Positions 26,117-33,444 of a stretch of DNA of 64,000 nucleotides are shown here, in pieces. The stretch's first letter is position 1. The number at the start of each line of letters is the position of its first letter. Origin of the DNA: Palsa-739 sp036512155 (GTDB lineage: Bacteria > Actinomycetota > Thermoleophilia > Gaiellales > Gaiellaceae); assembly GCA_036512155.1 (NCBI GenBank), contig DATCBD010000085.1:78842-142841 (forward strand), written 5' to 3'. The position numbers and the translations under genes are program-made. The notes beneath the pieces were generated by a model that saw only the letters and a list, made by a program, of their open reading frames with translations, was not told the origin of the DNA and searched no databases.

Positions 26117-27076
26117 ATGGGTCGGTTTTTGGGGATCTTTTTCGCTGTGGCGGTGGCTACGCTCGCGCTTTCGAGCGTCGCGTCCGCGGCGCAGCTGATC
26201 GATCGCGACGCGGTCGGCCTTCGGCTGTCGGTGAACGCCAAGGGCGAGGCGCTCCTCACGTACCGGAAAGGCGGCCTGCTCAAGCATGTGCTCGTGTGGG
26301 GCGCGATCAACGCACTCCCGCCGACGGCGGACGCCGAGCAGGTGAAGTTCCGCGTCGACTATGCCGGGGGTTGGGGGAAGTACCGCACCCTGTACTGGAA
26401 GCACTTCAAGAACGTCTGTGGGATATACGACGGGCCGGCGCTCCCGAACGTCATCGCGGCCTGCACGGCGCCGGACGGGACGTACTGGGCGGCGCAGCAG
26501 TGGCCGCAGCCGCTTCCTGACCTTGGCTTCACGCCGTGGCTCTCGACGCAGAGCCAGCAATGGCTGGAGGTTTCCCATTGGAGTGGGCCGGTGGCGCAGC
26601 TCGAGACCGGGATGCACTGGGTGTACGACGGTCGGTTCCAGAGCATCTTCGGCCGCTACACGTACGACGGTCAACCGGTGTACGGCTTCGGGACGACGCG
26701 GGTCGGCGCGCCTACCGACGGCTTCGGCCGGCTCGTCTATCTCGACACGTACAACTCGGTGTACGGCCCCGGCTGGCGCCGCGAGAACTCGTTCGTCGCG
26801 CATCACCCGAGTGGCGTGTTCTGTTACGGCTTCTATCCGTTCGATCCGACGAAGGGCGGTTATCACTATCCGCCCGGCCAGACCGCCAAGCGCGGGCCTG
26901 GCATCGGTGAGCAGTACCGATTGTTCGCGGAAGGCCCCGGCGTGACGCCGGACGTCGCAACCATCGTGCAGCCCCTCCATCCGTTCGACGGGCGGAGTCT
27001 GGCGGACGTCGAGCAGGAGCAGCAGGCCGCCTCGCTCATCACGACTTGGGGCGACAAGAGCTGCCGGACTAGCTGA
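26117..27076 (+). CDS. Secreted protein of unknown function
   Basis: I do not recognise this 319-residue protein. It has a clear signal peptide (GRFLGIFFAVAVATLALSS, cut near ASA-A at about residue 24) and an aromatic-rich extracellular domain with few cysteines. Trp/Tyr/Gly segments such as WEVSHW-like, YGFGTTRVGAPTDGFGRLVYLDTYNSVYG-like and GYHYPPG suggest a beta-rich fold. The ATG at 26117 follows CCACAGG. A 37-base gap separates it from the aminotransferase gene. Its stop region overlaps the convergent DUF72 gene by eight bases. Confidence 0.7.
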   Translation: MGRFLGIFFAVAVATLALSSVASAAQLIDRDAVGLRLSVNAKGEALLTYRKGGLLKHVLVWGAINALPPTADAEQVKFRVDYAGGWGKYRTLYWKHFKNVCGIYDGPALPNVIAACTAPDGTYWAAQQWPQPLPDLGFTPWLSTQSQQWLEVSHWSGPVAQLETGMHWVYDGRFQSIFGRYTYDGQPVYGFGTTRVGAPTDGFGRLVYLDTYNSVYGPGWRRENSFVAHHPSGVFCYGFYPFDPTKGGYHYPPGQTAKRGPGIGEQYRLFAEGPGVTPDVATIVQPLHPFDGRSLADVEQEQQAASLITTWGDKSCRTS

Positions 27077-27707
27077 GTCGTTCGACGAGCTGCTGCGCAT
27101 ACGCCGGCGCGGTCGGCTCGTCCTCGTGCCGGAAGTAGACGTACACAGGCTCGGACGCTGCGCGAATGCGCGCCGCGAACGCCTCGTCCGGCGCCTCGCG
27201 CCGGCGCAGGTACCGGAACGGCGCCGGATGGTCGAGGTCGTTCACGCGCACGGCGCCCTGTTCCGCGAGCCGTTCCTCGATGCCGTCCCACGACGGATGC
27301 TCCAGGTCGAACGCGATGCGGAGTCCGGCGCCGAGCGAGCCGAGGATGAGCTCGATCGCGCCCTCGTCGCGCACGCTCTTCAGCGAGACGCGAACGGGCC
27401 CGAGCCGCTCGCCGAGCGCGCGGGCGCCGGAGTCGAACGCCTCCAGGACGCCGGTCCTGTGGCCAGGCAGCTTCGGTGCGAACTCGAAGCCGTCCGGCGC
27501 CTGCTCAGCCCAGCGGCGGAACTGCTCGACGCCCGGCATGCGATAGCCGGTCGTGTTCAGCTCGACCGTCCGGAAGCGCTCCGCGTAGAAGCCGAGGAAC
27601 GCTTTCGGGTCGAGGCCGGCCGGATAGAAGCCGGGCCGCCAGGTCGGATACGACCAGCCGGACGTTCCGACCGAGACCCGCGCTAGCGTTCGCGCTCCCG
27701 TGGCCAC
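27069..27707 (-). CDS. DUF72-family protein
   Basis: This protein of about 212 residues matches DUF72 (YecE-like), a TIM-barrel family of unknown function. It opens with VSVGTSGWSYPTWRPGFYP and continues with FYAERFRTVELNTTGYRMP, FEFAPKLPGHRT, LRIAFDLEHPSW and YVYFRHEDEPTAPAYAQQL, all in family order. The only usable start is GTG 27707, which lies inside the first codons of the ThyX-like gene on the other strand, so the two genes overlap head to head. It also overlaps the secreted-protein gene at its 3' end. Confidence 0.88.
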   Translation of the reverse strand: MATGARTLARVSVGTSGWSYPTWRPGFYPAGLDPKAFLGFYAERFRTVELNTTGYRMPGVEQFRRWAEQAPDGFEFAPKLPGHRTGVLEAFDSGARALGERLGPVRVSLKSVRDEGAIELILGSLGAGLRIAFDLEHPSWDGIEERLAEQGAVRVNDLDHPAPFRYLRRREAPDEAFAARIRAASEPVYVYFRHEDEPTAPAYAQQLVERLS

Positions 27708-29289
27708 CGTGGAAAGCCTGCCACTCCCGGTCGAAACCTTCACGGACGAGGAGCGCGAGCGCCTCGCCCCGCACTTCACCAACCTCGACCGCCCGGTCTT
27801 CGGGCTCGTGAACTTGCCCGAGACGGTGAAGGGCGCCCTCTTCGCGCGCTACTCCCGCTATCCAGGGACGCTACGCCGCCTCTTCCTCGAGGAATTCGCC
27901 GACTCGGTGCCGGAGGTTCCTGCGATCGAGGGCGTCGAAGGCAAGCGCGCAGCTGAGCTGTACGACCGCATCTTCCTCGGGTACGGCGACGACTCCGTCG
28001 CCCAGCTCGGCGGCGCGCACATCGCGTGCGAGTGGACGTCGAATCTGCTGACGAAGATCCTCCAGCGGCCGCGGCTCGCCGCGTACCTGGAGCAGTCGAC
28101 GCGGTACATCGCATACGACGCGCGCCTCGAGGGCTACGGGTTCCGCTATCACCGCGATCCGCGCTTCGGTCCCGCGTACGAGCGTGCGCTCGACGATCTG
28201 TTCGAGACGTACGCACGCCTGCTCGAGTCGACGACGGAATGGGCGGCGGAGCGCTATCCGCGCGCCGACGACGAGTCACCCGCCGCGCACCGCCGTGCCG
28301 TGCGCGCGAAGGCACTCGATCTCGTCCGCGGCCTGCTGCCGGCTGCGTCGCTCTCGCACGTGGGCATGTACGCGAGCGGCCAGACGTACGAGCAACTCGT
28401 CCTCCATCTGCTCGCGCATCCGCTCGCGGAGGCGCGCGCCTACGGCGCGATGCTGCTCGAGGAGCTACAGCTGATCATCCCGAGCTTCGTCGTGCGTATT
28501 CCGCGCGAGGACCGGGGCGGGCGCTGGATCGAGTACCTGCGCGACCGCCGCGAGTCGGCGGATTCGCTCGCCGCTCGGCTGGGGCTCGCCGGCGGCAACA
28601 CCGAGTTCGGCCCGTCCGTGCGCCTCCTGCGCGCGCACGGGACCGAGGAGGAGCTGCTCGCCGCGCTTCTGGCCGAGTCGGCAACGGTCTCGGAGGAGGA
28701 GGTGCTTCGCACCGTCGCGGGGCTCGGTTCCACCGAGCGCGCAGCGCTCATCCGCGAGCTCGTCGGCGAGCGCGAAAATCGCCGCCACCGTCCCGGCCGC
28801 GGATTCGAGACGCTCAGCTACCGGTTCGAGATCGTCTCCGACTACGGCGCGTTCCGCGATCTCCAGCGCCATCGCCTCCTGACATGCCAGTGGCAGCGGC
28901 TCTCGCCCGCGCTCGGCGCCGACGTCCCGCACGAGCTCGTCGCCGCGGGCCTCGGCGGCGAGTTCGAGCGTGCGCTCGACGTATCGCGCCGCGAGTACGA
29001 GCGCCTGCGCGACACGGGCCTCCCCCACGAGGCGCCGTACGCGCTCTGCCTTGCATTCCGCATCCGCTACGTGCTCGAGCTCGACGCGCGCGAGGCGCTG
29101 CACCTGATCGAGTTGCGCTCCGGCCGCGAGGGCCACCCGTCGTATCGCGCCGTCGCCCACGAGATGCGTCGCGCCATCGCCGAGGTGCACCCGAACGTCG
29201 CCGCCGCGATGACGTTCGTGGACGACTCCACCGAGGAGCGCCTCGAGCGCATTCTCTCCGAGATCCGGAACGAAGCTAAAGAGGCCTGA
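27700..29289 (+). CDS. Duplicated ThyX-domain protein (FAD-dependent thymidylate synthase-like)
   Basis: This 529-residue protein contains two ThyX-like domains in tandem. The first half has GYGDDSVAQLGGAHIACEWTS and the degenerate signature QRPRLAAYLEQSTRY (about residues 122-136). The second half has FRDLQRHRLLTCQWQRLSP (about 387-404) in place of the ThyX motif RHRxxSxNxxSxRY. Neither half has a fully canonical motif, but the first retains ExSxRY and the second RHR. ThyX enzymes make dTMP from dUMP using FAD. Whether this one is active is unclear; the two halves could build composite sites, since ThyX sites lie at subunit interfaces. A GTG at 27709 is an alternative start. Confidence 0.82.
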   Translation: MATVESLPLPVETFTDEERERLAPHFTNLDRPVFGLVNLPETVKGALFARYSRYPGTLRRLFLEEFADSVPEVPAIEGVEGKRAAELYDRIFLGYGDDSVAQLGGAHIACEWTSNLLTKILQRPRLAAYLEQSTRYIAYDARLEGYGFRYHRDPRFGPAYERALDDLFETYARLLESTTEWAAERYPRADDESPAAHRRAVRAKALDLVRGLLPAASLSHVGMYASGQTYEQLVLHLLAHPLAEARAYGAMLLEELQLIIPSFVVRIPREDRGGRWIEYLRDRRESADSLAARLGLAGGNTEFGPSVRLLRAHGTEEELLAALLAESATVSEEEVLRTVAGLGSTERAALIRELVGERENRRHRPGRGFETLSYRFEIVSDYGAFRDLQRHRLLTCQWQRLSPALGADVPHELVAAGLGGEFERALDVSRREYERLRDTGLPHEAPYALCLAFRIRYVLELDAREALHLIELRSGREGHPSYRAVAHEMRRAIAEVHPNVAAAMTFVDDSTEERLERILSEIRNEAKEA

Positions 29290-29878
29290 GGACCACGACG
29301 CCGGGGTCGCTGCTCGTCGGCGTCTGCCGCGTCACGATCCAGGTGTCGCCATGGTGCAGGCGATACGGCGCGTTCAGCTGCACCGTCGTGGCTTGATTCA
29401 CGGCCACCTGGAAGGTGCCGCACGGTGCGAACGGCTTGCCGTTGCGCACGAGGAAGACCTCGTAGTACGAGCTGTTGGACAGCTTCGGCAGGCCGGTGAC
29501 GCTGAGATGCATCGGCCAGTTGCCGCCCGCGTCCACGGGCTCGACCTGCAGTGACGCGAGCGCGTGCGGCGCCGCCGGCGTGCCGGTGAGCTTCAGTACC
29601 TCCGCGTTCGCGGAGCTGCCGCCGTTGCCGGCGATGTAGCCGCCGAGGAAGGCGAGCGCGACGATCGCGACCGCCGCCGCGAGCAGCAGGACGCGCCGGC
29701 GCACACGTGGCGGCCGCCGGCCGAGCGTCATTCCGAGCGTCGGGCCGGATTCGAGCCCGGGCGAGAGCTCCGGGGGCGGGCCGGCCTGGACGAGCAGCGA
29801 GTGCACGCGGGCGAGGCGCGCGCGCTCCGCGGCTTCCACGTCCGCTCCGACGATCTCTTCGAACTCGGGCGGTGTCAT
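29276..29878 (-). CDS. Anti-sigma factor, RskA-like, membrane-anchored
   Basis: This 200-residue protein has a short N-terminal cytoplasmic part (about residues 1-60), one membrane helix near residues 63-85 (LLLAAAVAIVALAFLGGYIA) and an extracytoplasmic domain. That domain, with LTGTPAAPHALASLQ and GGNWPMHLSVTGLPKL, resembles the anti-sigma-K C-terminal domain. It is encoded directly after an ECF sigma factor and overlaps it by four bases. It is therefore predicted to hold that sigma factor at the membrane and release it on an envelope signal. No zinc-binding HxxxCxxC motif is present. The 3' end overlaps the ThyX-like gene by 14 bases. Confidence 0.85.
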   Translation of the reverse strand: MTPPEFEEIVGADVEAAERARLARVHSLLVQAGPPPELSPGLESGPTLGMTLGRRPPRVRRRVLLLAAAVAIVALAFLGGYIAGNGGSSANAEVLKLTGTPAAPHALASLQVEPVDAGGNWPMHLSVTGLPKLSNSSYYEVFLVRNGKPFAPCGTFQVAVNQATTVQLNAPYRLHHGDTWIVTRQTPTSSDPGVVVLRPL

Positions 29879-30507
29879 GCCAGTTCTCCCTCCAGGACGT
29901 CCGCGAGGTGCGCGAGTGCGCTCCGTGTGCGGGTCTTCACCGTTCCGAGCGGGATGTCGAGAAAGCTCGCGACCTCGCTTTGTGACAGGCCGCTCCAGTA
30001 GGCGAGCTCCACGACCTCCCGCTCTCTGTCCGACAGCGTCTCGAGCGCGCGGTGCACGCGCCACGAGACGAACGACGTCTCGGCCCGCTCGGCGGGGCCC
30101 GGCTCGTCCGAGGTCATGTCGGGAACCTCGACCGGCATCTCGGCGCGCGAGCGCAACCGGTCGACGATCGCATTGCGCGCGATCGCGTACAGCCATGGGG
30201 CGGCCGGCCCGCGCTCCGGCCTGTAGCTCCCGGCCGAGCGCCAGACGGCGGCGAACATCTCCTGCACCGCGTCCTCTGCCCGCTCGCGGTCGCGCAGCCG
30301 CTGGAGCGCGAGACCGAAGATCGACCGGATGTACCGGTGGTAGATGACCTCGAAGGCCTCCCGGTCTCGGGCGGCGATCCGGACGAGCAGCTCCGAGTCG
30401 GAGGCCTGCTCCGGGGGAACCGGCCCCGCCTCGGCACGACTGGGAACGGCCCGAAGGTGGGCGGGGGTCTCGAGTGCGATTTCCATTCCTCTACGACTTC
30501 TACGCAT
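29875..30507 (-). CDS. ECF (group 4) RNA polymerase sigma factor, SigK-like
   Basis: This protein of about 210 residues has sigma region 2 (YHRYIRSIFGLALQRLRDRERAEDAVQEMFAAVW-like, with the AEDAVQ core) and region 4 with the helix-turn-helix LSQSEVASFLDIPLGTVKTRTRSAL. A longer reading to 30585 would include a palindromic repeat and is rejected; ATG 30507 is chosen, with ATG 30486 also possible. It forms an operon with its RskA-like anti-sigma factor (four-base overlap). The sequence upstream contains the 30549-30582 hairpin and then the SOD gene. Targets are unknown. Confidence 0.9.
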   Translation of the reverse strand: MRRSRRGMEIALETPAHLRAVPSRAEAGPVPPEQASDSELLVRIAARDREAFEVIYHRYIRSIFGLALQRLRDRERAEDAVQEMFAAVWRSAGSYRPERGPAAPWLYAIARNAIVDRLRSRAEMPVEVPDMTSDEPGPAERAETSFVSWRVHRALETLSDREREVVELAYWSGLSQSEVASFLDIPLGTVKTRTRSALAHLADVLEGELA

Positions 30508-30548
30508 GGCGTCCCGGTTCGGATTCTCGCATGGGGGTCTTAGGTACA

Positions 30549-30582
30549 CGGTGTCTGACACCGGTTTCGGTGTCAGACACCG
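30549..30582. repeat. Perfect inverted repeat, REP-like hairpin or terminator
   Basis: Two 13-base units, GGTGTCTGACACC (30550-30562) and its reverse complement GGTGTCAGACACC (30569-30581), are separated by GGTTTC. With the flanking C/G pair this gives a 14-bp perfect stem and a 6-base loop. Each unit is itself a 6-1-6 palindrome. It sits nine bases after the stop of the SOD gene and before the sigma-factor gene, so it could end SOD transcription, although there is no T run. Its unit design matches the ends of the REP-type transposase element near 37.8-38.4 kb. Confidence 0.85.
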
Positions 30583-30591
30583 CAAGCGACG

Positions 30592-31203
30592 CTACCGGCC
30601 GCGCGCCTCACCGAGCCGCTTGTCCACCTCGGCCCAGTTGACGACGTTCCACCAGGCCTCGAGGTAGGCGGGGCGCTTGTTCTGATACTTGAGGTAGTAC
30701 GCGTGCTCCCAGACGTCGATGCCGAGGAGGGGCACGTGGCTCTGCATGATCGGCGAGTCCTGGTTCGGCGTCGAGTAGACGGAGACGCCGGTGCCGTCCC
30801 AGACGAGCCACGTCCAGCCGCTGCCGAAGCGCTTGACGCCGCCGTCGTTGATCGCTTTCTTCAGCTCGTCGAAGGAGCCGATCGAATCGTCGATCGCTGC
30901 TGCGATGTCCCCGGTCGGCGCGCCGCCGCCGTCCGCCGACATGATCGTCCAGAACAGGGAGTGGTTCGCATGCCCGCCGGCGTTGTTGCGAACGGCGGCC
31001 CGCTTCTCCTCCGGGATGATCTCGATTTCGGTCAGCACCTGGACGACGTTCTTGTCCGCCCACTCGGTGCCGGCAAGGGCGGCGTTCGCGTTGTCGACGT
31101 ACGCCTTGTGATGCAGGTCGTGATGGATCCGCATCGTCTCGGCGTCGATGTGCGGCTCGAGCGCGTCGTATGCGTAGGGCAGGTCGGGAAGTTCGAATGC
31201 CAT
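30592..31203 (-). CDS. sodA: Superoxide dismutase, Fe/Mn family
   Basis: This 203-residue cytoplasmic enzyme disproportionates superoxide. The four metal ligands are visible: the first His in RIHHDLHHKAYV, the second in GGHANHSLFW, and Asp and His in GIDVWEHAYYLKYQNKR. The gateway Tyr (AYV) and GSGWTWLV are typical. A ribosome site AAAGGAG (31211-31217) lies seven bases before the ATG. It is divergent from a second SOD-family gene with 57 bases between them. Fe or Mn use cannot be decided reliably. Confidence 0.97.
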   Translation of the reverse strand: MAFELPDLPYAYDALEPHIDAETMRIHHDLHHKAYVDNANAALAGTEWADKNVVQVLTEIEIIPEEKRAAVRNNAGGHANHSLFWTIMSADGGGAPTGDIAAAIDDSIGSFDELKKAINDGGVKRFGSGWTWLVWDGTGVSVYSTPNQDSPIMQSHVPLLGIDVWEHAYYLKYQNKRPAYLEAWWNVVNWAEVDKRLGEARGR

Positions 31204-31210
31204 TCAGGGG

Positions 31211-31217
31211 CTCCTTT
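31211..31217 (-). promoter_or_regulatory. Shine-Dalgarno site of sodA
   Basis: AAAGGAG on the minus strand, seven bases before the sodA ATG. It is one of few strong ribosome sites here, and it contrasts with the divergent SOD gene, which has a TATGCT box close to its start codon instead. Confidence 0.75.
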
Positions 31218-31246
31218 CAACCGTCTTGTCTTCTCTTCGCGGAGGA

Positions 31247-31252
31247 TATGCT
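31247..31252 (+). promoter_or_regulatory. Putative -10 box (TATGCT) for the second SOD gene
   Basis: TATGCT ends eight bases before ATG 31261, which suggests a leaderless or nearly leaderless transcript. The GGAGG at 31241-31245 is 15 bases from the ATG, too far for an ordinary Shine-Dalgarno site. Confidence 0.4.
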
Positions 31253-31260
31253 CCACCGCC

Positions 31261-31881
31261 ATGGCCACGCTCGCGTTCAAGTTCGAGGACATCGCTCCGC
31301 GCCCGCTGCGCCCCGAGGTCTACGAGCTGGAGGGAATCTCGCGCGCCGCGGTCGAGGCGCATTACAAGCTGTACGTCGGGTATGTGAACAAGCGGAACGA
31401 GATCCTCGGCAAGCTCGCGGAGGCCGACCCCGCCGCTGCGAACCAGGTGTATTCCGACCTGCGCTCGCTCAAGGTCGACCTGACCTTCGCCATCGGCGGC
31501 ATCAAGAACCACGAGGTCTACTTCGCGCATCTCGGTGGTGGTGGCGGCGATCCCACGGGCGCCTTTGCCGCGCTCGTCAAGCGCGACTTCGGGTCCGTCG
31601 ATGCCTGGCGCACCGATCTCCGCGCCACCGGCATGGCGGCGCGCGGCTGGGCCTGGACGGCATACGACTGGGACGAGGGCCGGCTCTTCAACTACGTCGG
31701 CGACGCGCAAAACACGTTCCCGGTGTGGAACGCGACACCGCTCGTCGCGCTCGACGTGTACGAGCACGCGTACTTCCTGGACTACCAGACCGATCGCGCG
31801 TCCTACATCGGCGCGTTCTTCGACAACCTGGACTGGGATGTCGTGAACGGCTGGGTCGCGCAGTACGGCATCCCCGGCTGA
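31261..31881 (+). CDS. Divergent Fe/Mn superoxide dismutase-family protein
   Basis: This 206-residue protein has the SOD fold with a plausible complete ligand set: His in EAHYKLYVGYVNKRNEIL, His in IKNHEVYFAHLGG, and Asp and His in LDVYEHAYFLDYQTDR. It differs from standard enzymes near the first ligand: the HHxxHHxxYV pattern is reduced to AHYKLYVGYV, losing the second-shell His and one residue of spacing. A separate Fe/Mn SOD-like subfamily with a YVNKxNE motif exists in other bacteria. It is transcribed away from sodA and followed by plsY four bases later. Confidence 0.85.
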   Translation: MATLAFKFEDIAPRPLRPEVYELEGISRAAVEAHYKLYVGYVNKRNEILGKLAEADPAAANQVYSDLRSLKVDLTFAIGGIKNHEVYFAHLGGGGGDPTGAFAALVKRDFGSVDAWRTDLRATGMAARGWAWTAYDWDEGRLFNYVGDAQNTFPVWNATPLVALDVYEHAYFLDYQTDRASYIGAFFDNLDWDVVNGWVAQYGIPG

Positions 31882-31884
31882 GTC

Positions 31885-32484
31885 GTGCTCACCGTCGGCC
31901 TCGCAGCGGCCGGGTACGTCGTCGGCTCCATGCCCTGGGGCTACTGGCTCGTGCGCATCTTTCGCGGCGAGGACATTCGCACGCAGGGAAGCGGGAACAT
32001 CGGCGCGAGCAACGTCTGGCGCGTGTACGGCCGCCGCCTCGGCATCCCGGCCGTGCTGCTCGATGCCGCAAAGGGCTTCGCGCCGGCATTCGTCGCAGTC
32101 GAGCTCGCCGGGCACGGGGCCGGCGTCCTCGCCGGCGCCGCGGCGATGCTCGGCCACTGGCGCCCGCTCTTCCTCGGCTTCCGCCGCGGCGGGAAGATGG
32201 TCGCGACCGCAGGCGGCGCGTTCCTCGGCGTCGCGCCGCTCGTCGGCGGAGCGAGCGCGGGTGTGTGGCTGCTCGTGTTCGCCCTGACGCGCTACGCCTC
32301 GGTAGCGTCGATGGTCTCGGCCGTCTCGCTCGTCTTCTGGGCGTGGCTGTTCGGCTACCCATGGCCGGTGATCGCGTTCGCGTGCTTTGCAGCGGCCGGC
32401 GTCGTCTTCCTCCACACGGCGAATATCCGCCGCCTCGTGCGCGGCGAGGAGAGCCGGTTCAGGCGCCCCGCAGCCAGTCCCTGA
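31885..32484 (+). CDS. plsY: PlsY, acyl-phosphate:glycerol-3-phosphate acyltransferase
   Basis: This 199-residue integral membrane enzyme makes lysophosphatidic acid from acyl-phosphate and glycerol-3-phosphate. The signature QGSGNIGASNVWRVYG near residues 33-48 and the second loop GHWRPLFLGFRRGGKMVAT near 91-109 are the conserved catalytic and phosphate-binding loops. Five or six membrane helices are visible. The GTG start lies three bases after the SOD-like gene. The 3' end overlaps the convergent folE2 gene by 26 bases. Confidence 0.94.
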   Translation: MLTVGLAAAGYVVGSMPWGYWLVRIFRGEDIRTQGSGNIGASNVWRVYGRRLGIPAVLLDAAKGFAPAFVAVELAGHGAGVLAGAAAMLGHWRPLFLGFRRGGKMVATAGGAFLGVAPLVGGASAGVWLLVFALTRYASVASMVSAVSLVFWAWLFGYPWPVIAFACFAAAGVVFLHTANIRRLVRGEESRFRRPAASP

Positions 32485-33424
32485 GCTCGGTGTGGCGGAG
32501 CGGGCCGTGCCCGCCGCCGTCGAGCTCGGCGCGCAGCTCGCCGATCGTCCCGTAGCGCTCCGCCACCACCTCGTGCGCGTGGATGGTCTCGAAGTTGAGC
32601 TGGCGCGAGAGCACGAAGTCGTCGTCGTCGAGACCGGGCAGCTCGTCGAGCACGCTCTTCAGCGCGACACGGACGGAGTCCTCGACGAAGCGCGGTTGCA
32701 GGTGCGCGTGCTCGACGACGAAGAGCTCGTCGGGCCGCTTGAGCAGCTCGTAGATCGGTGAGCTCATCGACGCCTCGACGAGCTCGACCAGCCGCTCGGC
32801 GTTCATGCGCGAAGACGAGCCGATGTACAGGGTGCCCAGCCCACGCTGGTTGTGGGTCGCGAGTGGCACGAGCTCGAGGATGCGCTCGACGTCGCCGGCG
32901 TCGAAGCCGGCATCGAGCAGCCGCTCCGAGGCGTGGCCGCGCACGAGCCCCTGCGCGCACGGGCACGCGTTGATGCCGACCGCCTCGACGCCGACGACAC
33001 GGCGGACGCCGTCGCGCGACGCGGCCGCGATGCCGATCAGCGAGACCATCTCCTGCGTCGAGAGCGCGGTGACCGGCGTGCGGCGCTCGTACGGGTAGCG
33101 GGCCTGGATCCGCACCTCGGCGAGCAGCGCGCCCTGCCGCTGGACGATCCGGCGCGCGACGTGCTCGGCGAGGTCCTCGACGAGGAACGCCTCGTCCTCG
33201 ACGACGCCCTCGATCGCCTCCTCGAACAGCTCGGGGAAGCGCGACATGTGCACGCCCTTCTGCGACGGATCGAGGTCGACGGTGCAGTCGATCGTCGCCG
33301 CGATCAGCTTCTCGCGGCGGCCGCGCCCGATGCGCACGGCCTTCTGCACGCCCGTGACGCCGGCCCGCGACAGTCCGATGGCGACCTCCGGGGTAGAGGC
33401 CTGCAGGTCCTCGAGCTTCGCCAT
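32459..33424 (-). CDS. folE2: FolE2, GTP cyclohydrolase IB
   Basis: This 321-residue protein is a type IB GTP cyclohydrolase (FolE2/MptA family), which makes dihydroneopterin triphosphate for folate or related pterins with a metal more flexible than zinc. The conserved segment GINACPCAQGL places cysteines at about residues 154 and 156. The N-terminal SRAGVTGVQKAVRIG, SRFPE and C-terminal NFETIHAHEVVAERYG are family blocks. A TAACCT box ends six bases before its ATG. It is divergent from a histidine-kinase-like gene with 20 bases between, and convergent and overlapping with plsY. Confidence 0.93.
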   Translation of the reverse strand: MAKLEDLQASTPEVAIGLSRAGVTGVQKAVRIGRGRREKLIAATIDCTVDLDPSQKGVHMSRFPELFEEAIEGVVEDEAFLVEDLAEHVARRIVQRQGALLAEVRIQARYPYERRTPVTALSTQEMVSLIGIAAASRDGVRRVVGVEAVGINACPCAQGLVRGHASERLLDAGFDAGDVERILELVPLATHNQRGLGTLYIGSSSRMNAERLVELVEASMSSPIYELLKRPDELFVVEHAHLQPRFVEDSVRVALKSVLDELPGLDDDDFVLSRQLNFETIHAHEVVAERYGTIGELRAELDGGGHGPLRHTELRDWLRGA

Positions 33425-33429
33425 ACCGC

Positions 33430-33436
33430 TAGGTTA
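33430..33436. promoter_or_regulatory. Overlapping divergent -10 boxes (folE2 / kinase-like gene)
   Basis: On the plus strand TAGGTT (33430-33435) ends nine bases before GTG 33445. On the minus strand TAACCT (33431-33436) ends six bases before the folE2 ATG. Both fit TANNNT -10 elements, and they overlap by five bases, so only one polymerase could occupy the region at a time. Confidence 0.4.
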
Positions 33437-33444
33437 GTGCCCGC

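Noticed and set aside
30549..30582. Start of a CRISPR-type repeat
   Set aside because: Only one hairpin is present, with no further units or spacers; no cas genes are visible.
30508..30585. Longer N-terminus of the ECF sigma factor starting at 30585
   Set aside because: The extra codons run through the perfect hairpin at 30549-30582 and do not resemble sigma factors.
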